A stretch of 64,000 nucleotides of DNA, from NCBI RefSeq assembly GCF_052089425.1, contig NZ_JBQCZW010000001.1, positions 62,001-126,000 on the forward strand, in the 5' to 3' direction. The notes under the pieces were generated by a model. It searched no databases. It was given only the letters and a program-made list of their open reading frames with translations, and was not told where the DNA came from. This DNA is from Ancrocorticia sp052089425 (GTDB taxonomy: Bacteria > Actinomycetota > Actinomycetes > Actinomycetales > Actinomycetaceae). Shown piece after piece: positions 53,049-61,360 of the stretch. Each line of letters begins with the position of its first letter. Positions within the stretch are counted from its first letter, which is position 1. The position numbers and the translations under genes were made by a program.

Positions 53049-53076
53049 TACGAAGTGGTGGTTACGAAGTGGTGGT
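53049..53076. repeat. 14-bp tandem duplication at the rsrA 3' end
   Basis: TACGAAGTGGTGGT occurs twice without a gap (53049-53062, 53063-53076). The second copy encodes the last codons of rsrA (Thr-Thr-Thr-Ser) and the boundary lies in the stop codon, so the first copy is outside the gene. Confidence 0.85.
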
Positions 53077-53376
53077 CCTAAACACGGAAATCTGGCTTGA
53101 GATCTTCTCCCGCAGAGTACTGGGGGCTGATTCGCAGCAGGAACGCTTGACGATTTCTCTCACGTGCACTTCGGCTTCGGCCAGCTCGTTGCAGTGCGGG
53201 CAGGTTTCGGCATGGGATCGAAGCCGGGCCTCTTGTTCCTTGGGCATCTGCTCATCCAAGAGTTCAAAGAGGTGATCGGATACTTCCGAACACGTACACT
53301 CCCCGGTGCCCGCCTCAAGTTTCTCTTCGAGCTCCGTTGCGAGCTGATCGCTAGTGAGCGTTTCCTTCTCGCTCAT
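53062..53376 (-). CDS. rsrA: Zinc anti-sigma factor RsrA
   Basis: 104 residues. The zinc/thiol anti-sigma signature is present: Cys29, His55, Cys59 and Cys62 (HAETCPHC), with the same spacings as in Streptomyces RsrA (Cys to His 26 residues, then H-x3-C-x2-C). A further Cys80-Cys81 pair follows. It holds SigR inactive until oxidation forms a disulfide and releases zinc. Its ATG overlaps the sigR stop by 4 nt, the usual arrangement. Confidence 0.95.
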   Translation of the reverse strand: MSEKETLTSDQLATELEEKLEAGTGECTCSEVSDHLFELLDEQMPKEQEARLRSHAETCPHCNELAEAEVHVREIVKRSCCESAPSTLREKISSQISVFRTTTS

Positions 53377-53984
53377 TCTTTTTCCTTCCCATAGCCGAGG
53401 TCACGCGCATAATCGGCGAGGAGTTCGCGCAGCTGGCGGCGTCCCCTGTGTAGGCGTGACATAACAGTTCCGATCGGCGTATCCATGATGTCGGCAATCT
53501 CCTGATAGGAGAAACCTTCAACATCCGCCAAATACACGGCAAGCCGGCGATCTTCAGGAAGCTTGGCAAGGGCATCGCGAATCTCGGAATCTGGCAGATT
53601 CTCGATCGCTTGCGCCTCGGCAGATTCCAGCCCACTGGACTGGTGTGTTGCTGCCTCGTATTCCTGCCAGTCCTCTGCCTCAGCAGCGTCTGCTTTCTTA
53701 GGCTGGCGCTGCGCCTTCCGATAATTGGAAATGAAGGTGTTGTTGAGGATCCGGTACAACCATGCCTTCAGGTTGGTGCCGGGCGTGTACTGGTGGAAAG
53801 CGGCGAATGCCTTTGCGTAGGTGTCCTGAACTAGATCTTCGGCATCCTGTGGATTTCGCGTTAGGCGCATAGCTGCACCATAGAGCTGATCAAGATAGGG
53901 CATGGCGTCACGCTGAAAGCGCTGGCCGCGCTCACTATCACTCTCAACCTGTGCAGGCTCTTGTGTTTCAGTGCTCATCAACAT
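53373..53984 (-). CDS. sigR: ECF sigma factor SigR/SigH
   Basis: 203 residues. Region 2 (AMRLTRNPQDAEDLVQDTYA; KAWLYRILNNTFISNYRKAQ) and region 4 (RLAVYLADVEGFSYQEIADI; GTVMSRLHRGRRQLRELL) are intact. It directs the thiol-oxidative and heat stress regulon in Actinobacteria and is paired with RsrA. Starts at ATG 53984 or 53978; neither has a Shine-Dalgarno. A GGAAT-N18-GTT promoter upstream indicates autoregulation. Confidence 0.95.
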   Translation of the reverse strand: MLMSTETQEPAQVESDSERGQRFQRDAMPYLDQLYGAAMRLTRNPQDAEDLVQDTYAKAFAAFHQYTPGTNLKAWLYRILNNTFISNYRKAQRQPKKADAAEAEDWQEYEAATHQSSGLESAEAQAIENLPDSEIRDALAKLPEDRRLAVYLADVEGFSYQEIADIMDTPIGTVMSRLHRGRRQLRELLADYARDLGYGKEKE

Positions 53985-54017
53985 CTAGGGTAGCCGGTCT
54001 GTCTCGTTCACATACAT

Positions 54018-54043
54018 AACGCAAGCACAGTTCAATCAATTCC
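54018..54043 (-). promoter_or_regulatory. SigR-type promoter upstream of sigR
   Basis: On the minus strand GGAAT (54043-54039) is followed after exactly 18 nt by GTT (54020-54018). This fits the SigR/SigH consensus (GGAAY, 18 nt, GTT). It lies 34 nt upstream of the first ATG of sigR and predicts positive autoregulation under thiol stress. Confidence 0.8.
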
Positions 54044-54108
54044 ACTCACTTTGAGTTGATTTGTGGTTATTAGGCGACATTTTCCGAAGTTTGCGGTAGT
54101 AATGGAAT

Positions 54109-54663
54109 ATGAGTATTTTGCGCGCACTTGCACGTCCACTACTGGCAACACCGTTTGCTGCTTCAGGGGTAGACGCACTCGTCAGACCCGCGGGCCATCG
54201 TGAGCGGGCGCGCGTATTGGAACCTGTAGCCGAAAAGGCTGGCCTCGAACTCACCGATCGCAATCTCGATCTTGCCACTCGCGCCATCGGCCTCACCCAA
54301 ATCGTGAGTGCCGCGGGATTGGCCACGGGAAAGTTCCCGCGAGCCTGCGCTGGCGTCTTGGCTGCCATTCACATCCCACTCGCCCTCGCGAACAACCCCG
54401 TGTGGCTTCACACGGGTGATGAACGGCGCGAGGATCTCAAGGGCCTGGCAACCTCTGCTGGCCTCATCGGAGGCGCTGGGCTGGCCGCCGCCGATCTTGC
54501 AGGAAAGCCCTCCCTATCGTGGCGCCGCAACAATCGCGCCGCCACCCGCCACGAGGTTCGCGCCGCCCGCGAAAAGGAACGCGCCGCGAGCGCCAGCAAG
54601 CTCGCGAAGCTTGAGGAGCGCAACCGCGCCCTCGCCGCCAAGGCAAAGGGAAACCTCCCGTGA
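54109..54663 (+). CDS. DoxX-like membrane protein
   Basis: 184 residues. Three or four hydrophobic segments (RPLLATPFAASGVDALVRPA, ATRAIGLTQIVSAAGLATG, CAGVLAAIHIPLALANNPVW, GLIGGAGLAAADLAG) follow the DoxX pattern, ending in a basic Ala/Arg/Lys-rich tail of about 50 residues that should be cytoplasmic. DoxX-type proteins are linked to redox stress in Mycobacterium, which fits the location next to sigR. It is divergent from sigR and its stop overlaps the aroA GTG (GTGA). No Shine-Dalgarno is visible. Confidence 0.82.
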   Translation: MSILRALARPLLATPFAASGVDALVRPAGHRERARVLEPVAEKAGLELTDRNLDLATRAIGLTQIVSAAGLATGKFPRACAGVLAAIHIPLALANNPVWLHTGDERREDLKGLATSAGLIGGAGLAAADLAGKPSLSWRRNNRAATRHEVRAAREKERAASASKLAKLEERNRALAAKAKGNLP

Positions 54664-56054
54664 GTACGCCGGATTCATCCGGACAAAACCTCGCGTGGCC
54701 CGCACCCTTCCACGCGGAGCCACTGAACGCATCGGTTCGTATCCCCGGCTCGAAGTCTCTGACCAACAGGTTCATCGTGCTGGCTGCGCTGGGCGATCAA
54801 CCCTCGGTTATCCGCGAGCCGCTCGTAGCCCGCGATACGATCCTCATGGCACGTGCCTTGGAGTCCATGGGAACGGGTCTGGAGTTTTACGACAATGCGC
54901 TGTTCGTTTACCCGGGTCCTCTCAAGGCAGCCTCGATTCACGCTGGCCTAGCCGGCACAATCATGCGGTTCCTGCCCGCAGTTGCCACCATCGCGAAGGG
55001 CGATGTCACCATCGATGGTGATGAAGCCGCCCGGGTGCGTCCGATGGACCCGGTGGTCCGCGCAATCAAGCAGCTGGGCGTGGAGATCGATCACGGCACG
55101 AATGCGGCCGGCGCAGCCACCCTCCCGGTCACGGTGCACGGCACTGGCACGGTGCGCGGCGGCCAGATCAACATTGATGCCTCAGAATCCTCTCAGTTCA
55201 TCTCCGCCATGCTGCTGGCCGCCCCGCGCATGGCTGGCGGCCTCGAGCTGCGGCACACCGGCGGCACCGTCCCCTCCACACCTCATCTGGATATGACGGT
55301 GGACGTGCTGCGCGATGCAGGCATCGAGGTATTCACATTCCCAAGGGACGCCGGCCCCGTCCGCCCGGGCCATCCGGCCGTCCGCTGGCTCGTCCTGCCT
55401 GGCATCCCTGATGTTGGCAACGTTGAGGTGGAACCTGACCTGTCCAATGCCGGCCCGTTCCTTGCTGCAGCCATGGTCACTGGCGGATCAATCGAGATTC
55501 AGGGCTGGCCCCGCATCACCAAGCAGCCCGGCGATCAGCTCCGCACCATCCTTGCGAACATGGGCGCCTCAGTGGCGATGATGGCCGGGCGCCTGCAGGT
55601 CACGGGCCCCGATGAGATCCAGCCGATCAATCTGGACATGCACGATGTGGGCGAGCTGGTCCCCACAATCGCCGCCATCGCAGCCTTTGCCACCGGCACC
55701 TCCGTGATCCGCAACATCGGCCAGCTCCGCGGCCACGAAACGGACCGCCTGAACGCACTCACAACCGAGTTCGAACGGCTCGGCGGCAAGGCGTGGACCG
55801 CCGGGGATGATCTGTTCATCGAACCCTGCCCGCTCCACGGCGCCACGCTCCACACCTACGAGGATCACCGGATGGCAACGTTTGCCGCCATCATCGGACT
55901 TCGCGTTCCGGACGTCCACATCCAGAACATTGATACCACGGCCAAAACCCTGCCCCAGTTCCCGCAGATGTGGGCTGATTTGGCGGACGGCATCCCGGTG
56001 GTGCGCGCCGAAACGGCCAGTCTCCGGCTCGCTGGCGATGGGACAGGCGTTTGA
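54660..56054 (+). CDS. aroA: 3-phosphoshikimate 1-carboxyvinyltransferase (EPSP synthase)
   Basis: 464 residues from a GTG overlapping the DoxX-like stop. Penultimate shikimate-pathway enzyme. Substrate motifs: PGSKSLTNRFIVLAAL, LAGTIMRFLPAVATI, ESSQFISAMLLAAPRM, EPDLSNAGPFLAAAMV and TYEDHRMATFAAIIGL. It belongs with aroD at 35.3 kb functionally. Its 3' end overlaps the rsgA TTG by 4 nt. Confidence 0.96.
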   Translation: MSTPDSSGQNLAWPAPFHAEPLNASVRIPGSKSLTNRFIVLAALGDQPSVIREPLVARDTILMARALESMGTGLEFYDNALFVYPGPLKAASIHAGLAGTIMRFLPAVATIAKGDVTIDGDEAARVRPMDPVVRAIKQLGVEIDHGTNAAGAATLPVTVHGTGTVRGGQINIDASESSQFISAMLLAAPRMAGGLELRHTGGTVPSTPHLDMTVDVLRDAGIEVFTFPRDAGPVRPGHPAVRWLVLPGIPDVGNVEVEPDLSNAGPFLAAAMVTGGSIEIQGWPRITKQPGDQLRTILANMGASVAMMAGRLQVTGPDEIQPINLDMHDVGELVPTIAAIAAFATGTSVIRNIGQLRGHETDRLNALTTEFERLGGKAWTAGDDLFIEPCPLHGATLHTYEDHRMATFAAIIGLRVPDVHIQNIDTTAKTLPQFPQMWADLADGIPVVRAETASLRLAGDGTGV

Positions 56055-57094
56055 CGCGCGATATCGGAACGGATGATCCGCGCGTGCGGGTTCGTCCCGG
56101 CCGCGCCTCACGCCCCCGCACGAAGATCCGCCCGGACTATTCGGATCGTCCGCTCGCTCAGGTGATCACAGTAGATCGTGGCCGGTTCCGCCTCATCATG
56201 GAGGAGAACGGCATTGAGGTGAACGCTGTCAAGGCCCGCGAGCTTGGCCGCCGCGCCTTGGTTGTGGGCGATCGTGTGCGCGTGACAGGGGATATTTCTG
56301 GCGCGAAGGATACGTTGGCGCGCGTCGTCGTCGTCGAAAAAAGAACGTCCGAACTGCGCCGATCCACTGAAGAGGGCGATGGCCGCGATCGCGTGGTGGT
56401 TGCCAACGCGGATCAGCTCGCGGTGGTTGCTGCCCTCGCCGATCCGGGTCCTAAGCCGGGTATGATCGATCGCTGCCTCGTGGCCGCCTACGTGGCCGGC
56501 ATGGACGCTCTGCTCGTCCTCACGAAGGGCGATTTGGCGGGACCGGAGGATCTGGTGGCCCGGTATGCTCCGCTCGGCCTCCCGTTCTACGTCACGTCAC
56601 TTCCGGATGTTTTCGACGACGGCGAATCCTCCCCCGCCACCTCCCCCCAGCCGGATAACTCGGTCTCTCTGGAGCTTCGCGAGGCCCTGACTGAACACGA
56701 AACCGTGCTTGTTGGCCACTCGGGGGTTGGAAAATCAACGCTCATCAATGCACTGGTTCCGCAGGCAAATCGCACAACCGGGCACGTCAATGAGGTGACG
56801 GGCAAGGGCCGCCACACCTCAACCTCCGCCGTATCGTTTGGCCTGCCTGAGGGTGGGCGCATTATCGATACTCCCGGCATTCGCAGTTTTGGGCTGGCAC
56901 ATGTGGGTGCCGCCGATCTCCTAGCCTCCTTTTCGGACCTCAACGCGATCGCGGATGATTGCCCGCGCGGCTGCCCGCATACTGAGGGTGCTCTCGAATG
57001 TGCGCTGTCCGAGGTGACGGAAGAGCCCACGCTCTCCCGCGTGCAATCCTTCCGGAGGCTTCTGGATTCGATACAAACGGATTGGAGCTCATGA
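56051..57094 (+). CDS. rsgA: Ribosome small-subunit GTPase RsgA
   Basis: 347 residues with a likely TTG start at 56051 overlapping the aroA stop (TTGA). It checks 30S maturation. It has an N-terminal OB fold, then the circularly permuted GTPase domain: G4 TKGD before G1 GHSGVGKSTL, G3 DTPG, and a C-terminal zinc motif (DCPRGCPHTEGALECAL). The gene is in the common aroA-rsgA-hisN order. Confidence 0.95.
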   Translation: MTRDIGTDDPRVRVRPGRASRPRTKIRPDYSDRPLAQVITVDRGRFRLIMEENGIEVNAVKARELGRRALVVGDRVRVTGDISGAKDTLARVVVVEKRTSELRRSTEEGDGRDRVVVANADQLAVVAALADPGPKPGMIDRCLVAAYVAGMDALLVLTKGDLAGPEDLVARYAPLGLPFYVTSLPDVFDDGESSPATSPQPDNSVSLELREALTEHETVLVGHSGVGKSTLINALVPQANRTTGHVNEVTGKGRHTSTSAVSFGLPEGGRIIDTPGIRSFGLAHVGAADLLASFSDLNAIADDCPRGCPHTEGALECALSEVTEEPTLSRVQSFRRLLDSIQTDWSS

Positions 57095-57876
57095 TGAGCA
57101 CACTGGCTGACGATCTACGCGTGGCATTAGATATCGCTGATCGCGTGGATGAACTGACCATGGCCCGTTTCGGGGCCAGCGATCTCGTGGTGGAGGAAAA
57201 GCCCGATCTCACGCCCGTCTCGGATGCGGACAAGGCCGCTGAGCAGCTGATCCGTGACACGCTGGCCACAGCCCGCCCCGAAGATGCCGTATATGGCGAG
57301 GAGCAGGGCGGCACGCTCTCCCACACTGGCCGGCGATGGATTCTGGATCCGATCGACGGCACCAAGAACTTCGTGCGGGGCGTGCCCGTGTGGGCCACTC
57401 TCATCGCCCTAGAAATCGATGGGGAGCTTTCCCTTGGCGTTGTCTCTGCGCCTGCCCTGGCCCGCCGCTGGTGGGGCGCCACAGGGCTTGGTGCCTTCAC
57501 CTCGTTCGCAGGCGGTAGCCCCCGGGCGATACGGGTCTCGGCGGTCTCGGAGATCGGAAACGCTTCCCTGTCCTACTCCTCCCTCACCGGATGGGAAGAA
57601 CGTGGGAAGCTTGACTCCTTTACCACGCTGGCCAACACGTGCTGGCGCAGCCGCGCCTACGGTGATTTCTGGAGCTACATGATGGTGGCCGAAGGAACCG
57701 TAGATATCGCCGCCGAACCCGAGCTGGAACTCTATGACATGGCGGCTCTGGTTCCCATCGTGCGCGAAGCTGGCGGAACCTTCACCTCACTCGAGGGTGG
57801 GAACGGCGCGAGCGGCACCTCGGCCATCGCCAGCAACGGACTACTACACGAAAAGGCGCGGCTGGCTCTGGCCTAG
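57091..57876 (+). CDS. hisN: Histidinol-phosphatase, inositol monophosphatase family
   Basis: 261 residues from ATG 57091 (ATGA overlap with rsgA); the next codon, ATG 57094, has GGAG 6 nt upstream and may be the true start. Metal-binding motifs: VYGEEQGG (Glu), WILDPIDGTKNFVRG (Asp, Asp, Thr) and EPELELYDMAALVPIVREAG (Asp). The position after rsgA is that of actinobacterial HisN. Inositol monophosphatase activity is the alternative. Confidence 0.92.
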   Translation: MMSTLADDLRVALDIADRVDELTMARFGASDLVVEEKPDLTPVSDADKAAEQLIRDTLATARPEDAVYGEEQGGTLSHTGRRWILDPIDGTKNFVRGVPVWATLIALEIDGELSLGVVSAPALARRWWGATGLGAFTSFAGGSPRAIRVSAVSEIGNASLSYSSLTGWEERGKLDSFTTLANTCWRSRAYGDFWSYMMVAEGTVDIAAEPELELYDMAALVPIVREAGGTFTSLEGGNGASGTSAIASNGLLHEKARLALA

Positions 57877-57943
57877 TAACGACGCGCCGCACATCACCCG
57901 TCCAAAATTGGTTGCGAACCGGCGAAGCTGCAAGAATACGTTT

Positions 57944-58435
57944 ATGAGTGACGTGCGCGAAGTATTAACCTGGGAAACATTCGGCGAGGCATCTCGAGAG
58001 CTAGCAACGGAAGTCTGGGAATCCGGCTTCGAAGCGGACATCATCGTGTGCGTGGCGCGCGGCGGGCTGATTCCCGCCGGGGCGATCGCCTACGCGCTGG
58101 AGCAGAAGTCCATGCTGGTCCTCAACGTCGAGTTCTACACGGGCATCGGCACTACCCTGATGGACCCGCGGCTCGTGGACCCGGTTCCGGACAACCACGG
58201 CATGAGCGGCAAGAAGATCCTCATCGTTGATGACGTGGCCGATTCGGGCCGCACCCTCGAGTTCGTGCGCGGCATCTGCCAGCAGTACACCGATCAGATC
58301 AAGGTAGCCGTGCTGTACGAGAAGCCGCGCTCCACCATCCACTGCGATTACGTGTGGAAGGAAACCGCTGAGTGGATTTCCTTCCCATGGTCCTGCCTGC
58401 CCCCGGTCAACGGTGTGGGGAGCAAGGACAACTAG
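57944..58435 (+). CDS. Purine-type phosphoribosyltransferase
   Basis: 163 residues. The PRPP-binding motif is KILIVDDVADSGRTLE, and the N-terminal part has VCVARGGLIPAGAIAYALE. The length and pattern suit xanthine/guanine/hypoxanthine-type phosphoribosyltransferases used in base salvage. The base specificity is unknown. The start at 57944 has no ribosome-binding site in the 10 nt upstream. It is 67 nt after hisN and convergent with the damaged MFS gene. Confidence 0.87.
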   Translation: MSDVREVLTWETFGEASRELATEVWESGFEADIIVCVARGGLIPAGAIAYALEQKSMLVLNVEFYTGIGTTLMDPRLVDPVPDNHGMSGKKILIVDDVADSGRTLEFVRGICQQYTDQIKVAVLYEKPRSTIHCDYVWKETAEWISFPWSCLPPVNGVGSKDN

Positions 58436-58450
58436 CCTCTCCCGCCGCTG

Positions 58451-59808
58451 TCAGTCCGACGTCTCCTCCGCAGAACCCTCTGCACCGGCGGATTCGGCAG
58501 AGCTGCTAACCGCCGCGACTGCTTCGGAGTGGGCGAGCCACTTGTCCGCTGTGGGGATGGAGCGGACGGCAGGAGATGCGAGTATCACGAGTCCCGCGAG
58601 AATGAAGAAGCTGCCCGCGATTGTCATCGCAACCAGCATCGAAAACTGCTGCACAAGGATTCCCATAACGGCAGGCGATATTGCGGCGGCCGTTCCGGCA
58701 AGCACGGTTTGTGCGGCACCAATCCTTCCCTGATAGTTGTTGGGGACGGACACCATGGTGACGCCCCCAACGATCGACCCGAGGAGGGGCCGACGAATCC
58801 TCCAATCGCAAGAATGATCAGCAACGCAATGAAGGAGGATGAAGCGAGTGCCGCAATAACATTTGTCCCGCCAACCCACACCGCCGCCATCGCCAAGAGC
58901 TTCCCAGCTGAGAATCTACGCACCAGTCTGGACACTAGGAACGACCCGATAATTGCCGTGATCGCTTGTCCTGCAACGACTAGACCAATCAATGCCGGTT
59001 CAGTACCTCGCGCGCTCAGTCCATAGACGACGGCGAGCGAGGCGCCGCCACCCGCGAATGCCATCACCCAGTTCATCAAGACGAGGCCGCGGACTACCTT
59101 GTGGCTGAAGATCCAGCGAATACCGGCACCCGCTTCCTTCCAGATAGAGGGACGTTGCTTTTCCCCGACCTCTTCAGGCTCTCCGTCCAAGCGAACGTTC
59201 GGCCTCAGATCAGCCTTAATCTTGACTGCAGAAACCCACTGAGTGAGGTACCCGAGAACCGTCCCAATGAACGCGAGCGGAGCCCACAGCCCGTAGAGCG
59301 CTCCGCTCAAGGGTTGCGAAACGAGCTCCAGCATCGAGTCCCGCGACTGGTTCGCCGCCATGGCCTCGGGGAAGCGCTCCTTCCCGGCGATGCGTTTGAG
59401 GCAAGCATCCGACGTGCCAGCGAGCATCCCTGCCCGCACCCCAATGAGCACCGCAACCACAATGAGAATCCACGACGGCAGAGAGTTCGCGGCCGCAATC
59501 ACAGCGATGATTCCCCACACGAGTGCGCCGGTCAGCGCATTCCAGATCAGCAGCTTCCTACGGTCATATCGATCAATCATCACGCCAGAAAAGGGCACAA
59601 GTAGAACCGCAATCGCCATCGTGATGCTGTCAACGGTCCCGGCAAGAGCACTCGAACCTGTGGTGTGGACGATGAGAAGGGTCAGTGCGAAACTTCCAAT
59701 GCCAGAGCCCAACGCCACGGTCGTGTCACCGGCAAACCACCAGCGATAGTCTGCGTCTGACCTGAGCTTTGGAAGTGGAATCTCGGCCACTTTGCCGCCT
59801 TTTCGCAT
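58451..59808 (-). pseudogene. Frameshifted MFS transporter
   Basis: Two frames together make an MFS protein of about 435 residues. The first frame (59808 down to about 58787) holds VALGSGIGSFALTLLIVHTT, FSGVMIDRYDRRKLLIWNA and further helices up to IGGFVGP. The second frame continues LLGSIVGGVTMVSVPNNYQG to the stop at 58451. The join is at a run of four G's (58786-58789, plus strand); one extra base would restore the frame. It resembles enterobactin/macrolide exporters of the MFS_3 group. It may be a real pseudogene, a phase-variable gene, or a base-calling error in a homopolymer. Confidence 0.85.
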
Positions 59809-59956
59809 CTGGTTACAGGCATCCGAATTCGGTGCCCACTTTTCGGTGTTTATCCAGCCTCAGTATTTACCCAATCGGGTCCGATCTAGGGGGACCAAAG
59901 TTCCCGCCCCGCCGAAAACCCTCCCCCACTACCTTTCATTCACGGACGCAACAGCC

Positions 59957-60144
59957 CTACTCCCATCCACGAATAGGCACTTTGCCCATCGTCCGACCAC
60001 TCTCGATCAGCTCGTGCGCGTGACGCAGCACGCTGGCCGAATCGGGTGTCAGGCTTTCGATGGTCGTCGCTCGAATGCGGCCGTGGGACTCTGTGATTCC
60101 TTCGGTAGGTCCGCGAGAATGGAAGGCGAATAGGTGGAGGCGCA
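59957..60144 (-). pseudogene. C-terminal remnant of a zinc-type alcohol dehydrogenase
   Basis: On the minus strand an open frame without a start codon encodes a tail ending VLRHAHELIESGRTMGKVPI-RGWE and a TAG at 59957-59959. HELIESG-x-GK is the usual C-terminal pattern of quinone-oxidoreductase/alcohol-dehydrogenase (MDR) proteins. The frame is closed by a TAA at about 60145. The rest of the gene (some 270 residues) is not in the window. Confidence 0.55.
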
Positions 60145-60147
60145 GTT

Positions 60148-60279
60148 ATGGTATTTCAGGGTGAAGTACAGTCAGTCGCTGAGTTAATCGATGCTGCCGT
60201 CACTGCACCGGCCCCTACGCTGAGCAAGCATGTTGGTATCCATCACACGGCCGCTGACAACGCCGGACTGGGCCAATGA
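60148..60279 (+). CDS. Short ORF with good ribosome-binding site, unknown
   Basis: A 43-residue frame that begins MVFQGEVQSVAELIDAAVTA. The ATG has GGAGG 7 nt upstream. No family is recognised. It lies in a degenerate segment and could be the start of a broken gene, for example an antitoxin. Confidence 0.3.
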   Translation: MVFQGEVQSVAELIDAAVTAPAPTLSKHVGIHHTAADNAGLGQ

Positions 60280-60560
60280 CCCGTCACGCCGCACTAAGAA
60301 CTGGTATCCGGCGGTTCCGATAATCTTCCGTGACGATGCTGACCGGGAAAGCCCCGCCGCTTTCCGAAAGCGCGGCATTCTCATCACCGATCGGTCGCTG
60401 GCGCGAGCATAAATTTGGGGAAACAACTCGATCAGAGCCATGTGCTCGCCCTGTTTTAAGAATTGCCCGAACGTCTCGCCAAAGTTGGCGTCTCGGCGCA
60501 GTTGTTCGTCGGCGGTAGCCGACCCTGAGGCCCATACCCAAATTATAGCGTTGCGATAGA
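60184..60560 (-). other. Unrecognised minus-strand open frame in decayed segment
   Basis: A minus-strand frame is open from about 60560 to the TAA at 60184-60186. It includes SATADEQLRRDANFGETFGQ and MALIELFPQIYARASDRS (possible ATG at 60441). It looks coding in its 5' half but has no convincing start and resembles no family I know. Probably a gene remnant. Confidence 0.25.
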
Positions 60561-60590
60561 ATGCTGCTCGATCTAGCTGGAGGTGGCATC

Positions 60591-60713
60591 ATGAAGAATC
60601 TAGTCGATGCTTTGGTAGCTTTGGGCCGGAATCTCGATCTCACAGATGACGACGTGGATGCCATCGAATCAGTGCGGGATCACACTCCGGCAGCGCCTCT
60701 GGAACTGCCATAA
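60591..60713 (+). CDS. Short ORF with good ribosome-binding site, unknown
   Basis: A 40-residue acidic protein beginning MKNLVDALVALGRNLDLTDD and ending TPAAPLELP. The ATG has GGAGG 7 nt upstream. It is antisense to the 3' end of the toxin-like gene at 60669-60875. It is unknown; a small antitoxin-like role or a gene remnant are both possible. Confidence 0.4.
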   Translation: MKNLVDALVALGRNLDLTDDDVDAIESVRDHTPAAPLELP

Positions 60714-60875
60714 ACAGGCATGATCGCGGTAGGCGTCTCGGACATCGCGAAGACCAGCTTGTATCAGCGCCCTGTAGCGCAACTGAGCTTGCTCGCCAAA
60801 GGCTGCCTGTGACCAGGAAAGAATCCCGGCGAGATCTTCTTTGGCAGATGATGAAATCCGAAGGACGTACTCCAT
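60669..60875 (-). pseudogene. RelE/ParE-type toxin, C-terminally truncated
   Basis: 68 residues. The N-terminal 45 match the ParE/RelE family (MEYVLRISSSAKEDLAGILS, then FGEQAQLRYRALIQAGLRDV). Family members have about 90-100 residues; here the sequence changes to an unrelated Arg/Cys-rich tail and stops. The start ATG directly follows the TAG of the antitoxin gene. Probably inactive. Confidence 0.6.
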
Positions 60876-61025
60876 CTACTCGCCTAAAACTTGGCGGCCA
60901 ATACCATCAACGAACGCGTCGATATCCTCTTCTCGAACATCCACATATCGTCCCGCTGCAATGTCTTGCCATCCGATTTCCGCCGCCTCACGCAGCAATT
61001 GCAGTGCTTCGTCTGGTTCGTGCAT
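60876..61025 (-). CDS. Antitoxin of a RelE/ParE-type module
   Basis: 49 residues (MHEPDEALQLLREAAEIGWQ ... DVREEDIDAFVDGIGRQVLGE). AGGAG lies 8 nt upstream of the ATG at 61025. The DIxxGRYVDVREEDIDAFVDGI part resembles the toxin-binding tail of ParD/RelB-type antitoxins; the N-terminal DNA-binding domain is short or missing. It is followed without a gap by the truncated toxin. Confidence 0.6.
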   Translation of the reverse strand: MHEPDEALQLLREAAEIGWQDIAAGRYVDVREEDIDAFVDGIGRQVLGE

Positions 61026-61360
61026 GAGCGATCACTCCTTTTGCTTGCGCGCCACCCACACGCCAGATGCGGTATCCGATCCCGCCGAGTCTAGCAACAC
61101 TGAGTCGCCACTTTAAGCGCACCTGTCAACCTTTGTGCCCTGTTCCCAAAGCTGAATCAGTAAGACAATAGATCATCGGCGCCAGTGGTCGAATGTCGTA
61201 AGGAGCAGTGGGATGAGTACGTGCAAAACATGCGTGGAGCGAGGTTTGCGCTAAGCGAGTCCCATAACCAGCCAGAACAGGAACTGCTTGACAACTGACG
61301 AGCACTAGCTCCCAACCCGCCCTCAGATTTTGTGGTGGAGGGTGCCGCTAGTGTTGGATC
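61026..61360. other. 335-nt non-coding stretch before sbcD
   Basis: No complete gene is supported. A plus-strand frame without a start codon (about 61165-61298) encodes KEQWDEYVQNMRGARFAL, a coding-like fragment. A 13-codon ORF (61213-61254, MSTCKTCVERGLR) has AAGGAG upstream but overlaps it. The sbcD promoter should be near the right end. Confidence 0.4.

Noticed and set aside
58451..61360. Possible genomic island or prophage
   Set aside because: The segment shows decay and toxin-antitoxin pieces, but there is no integrase, transposase, attachment repeat or phage gene.
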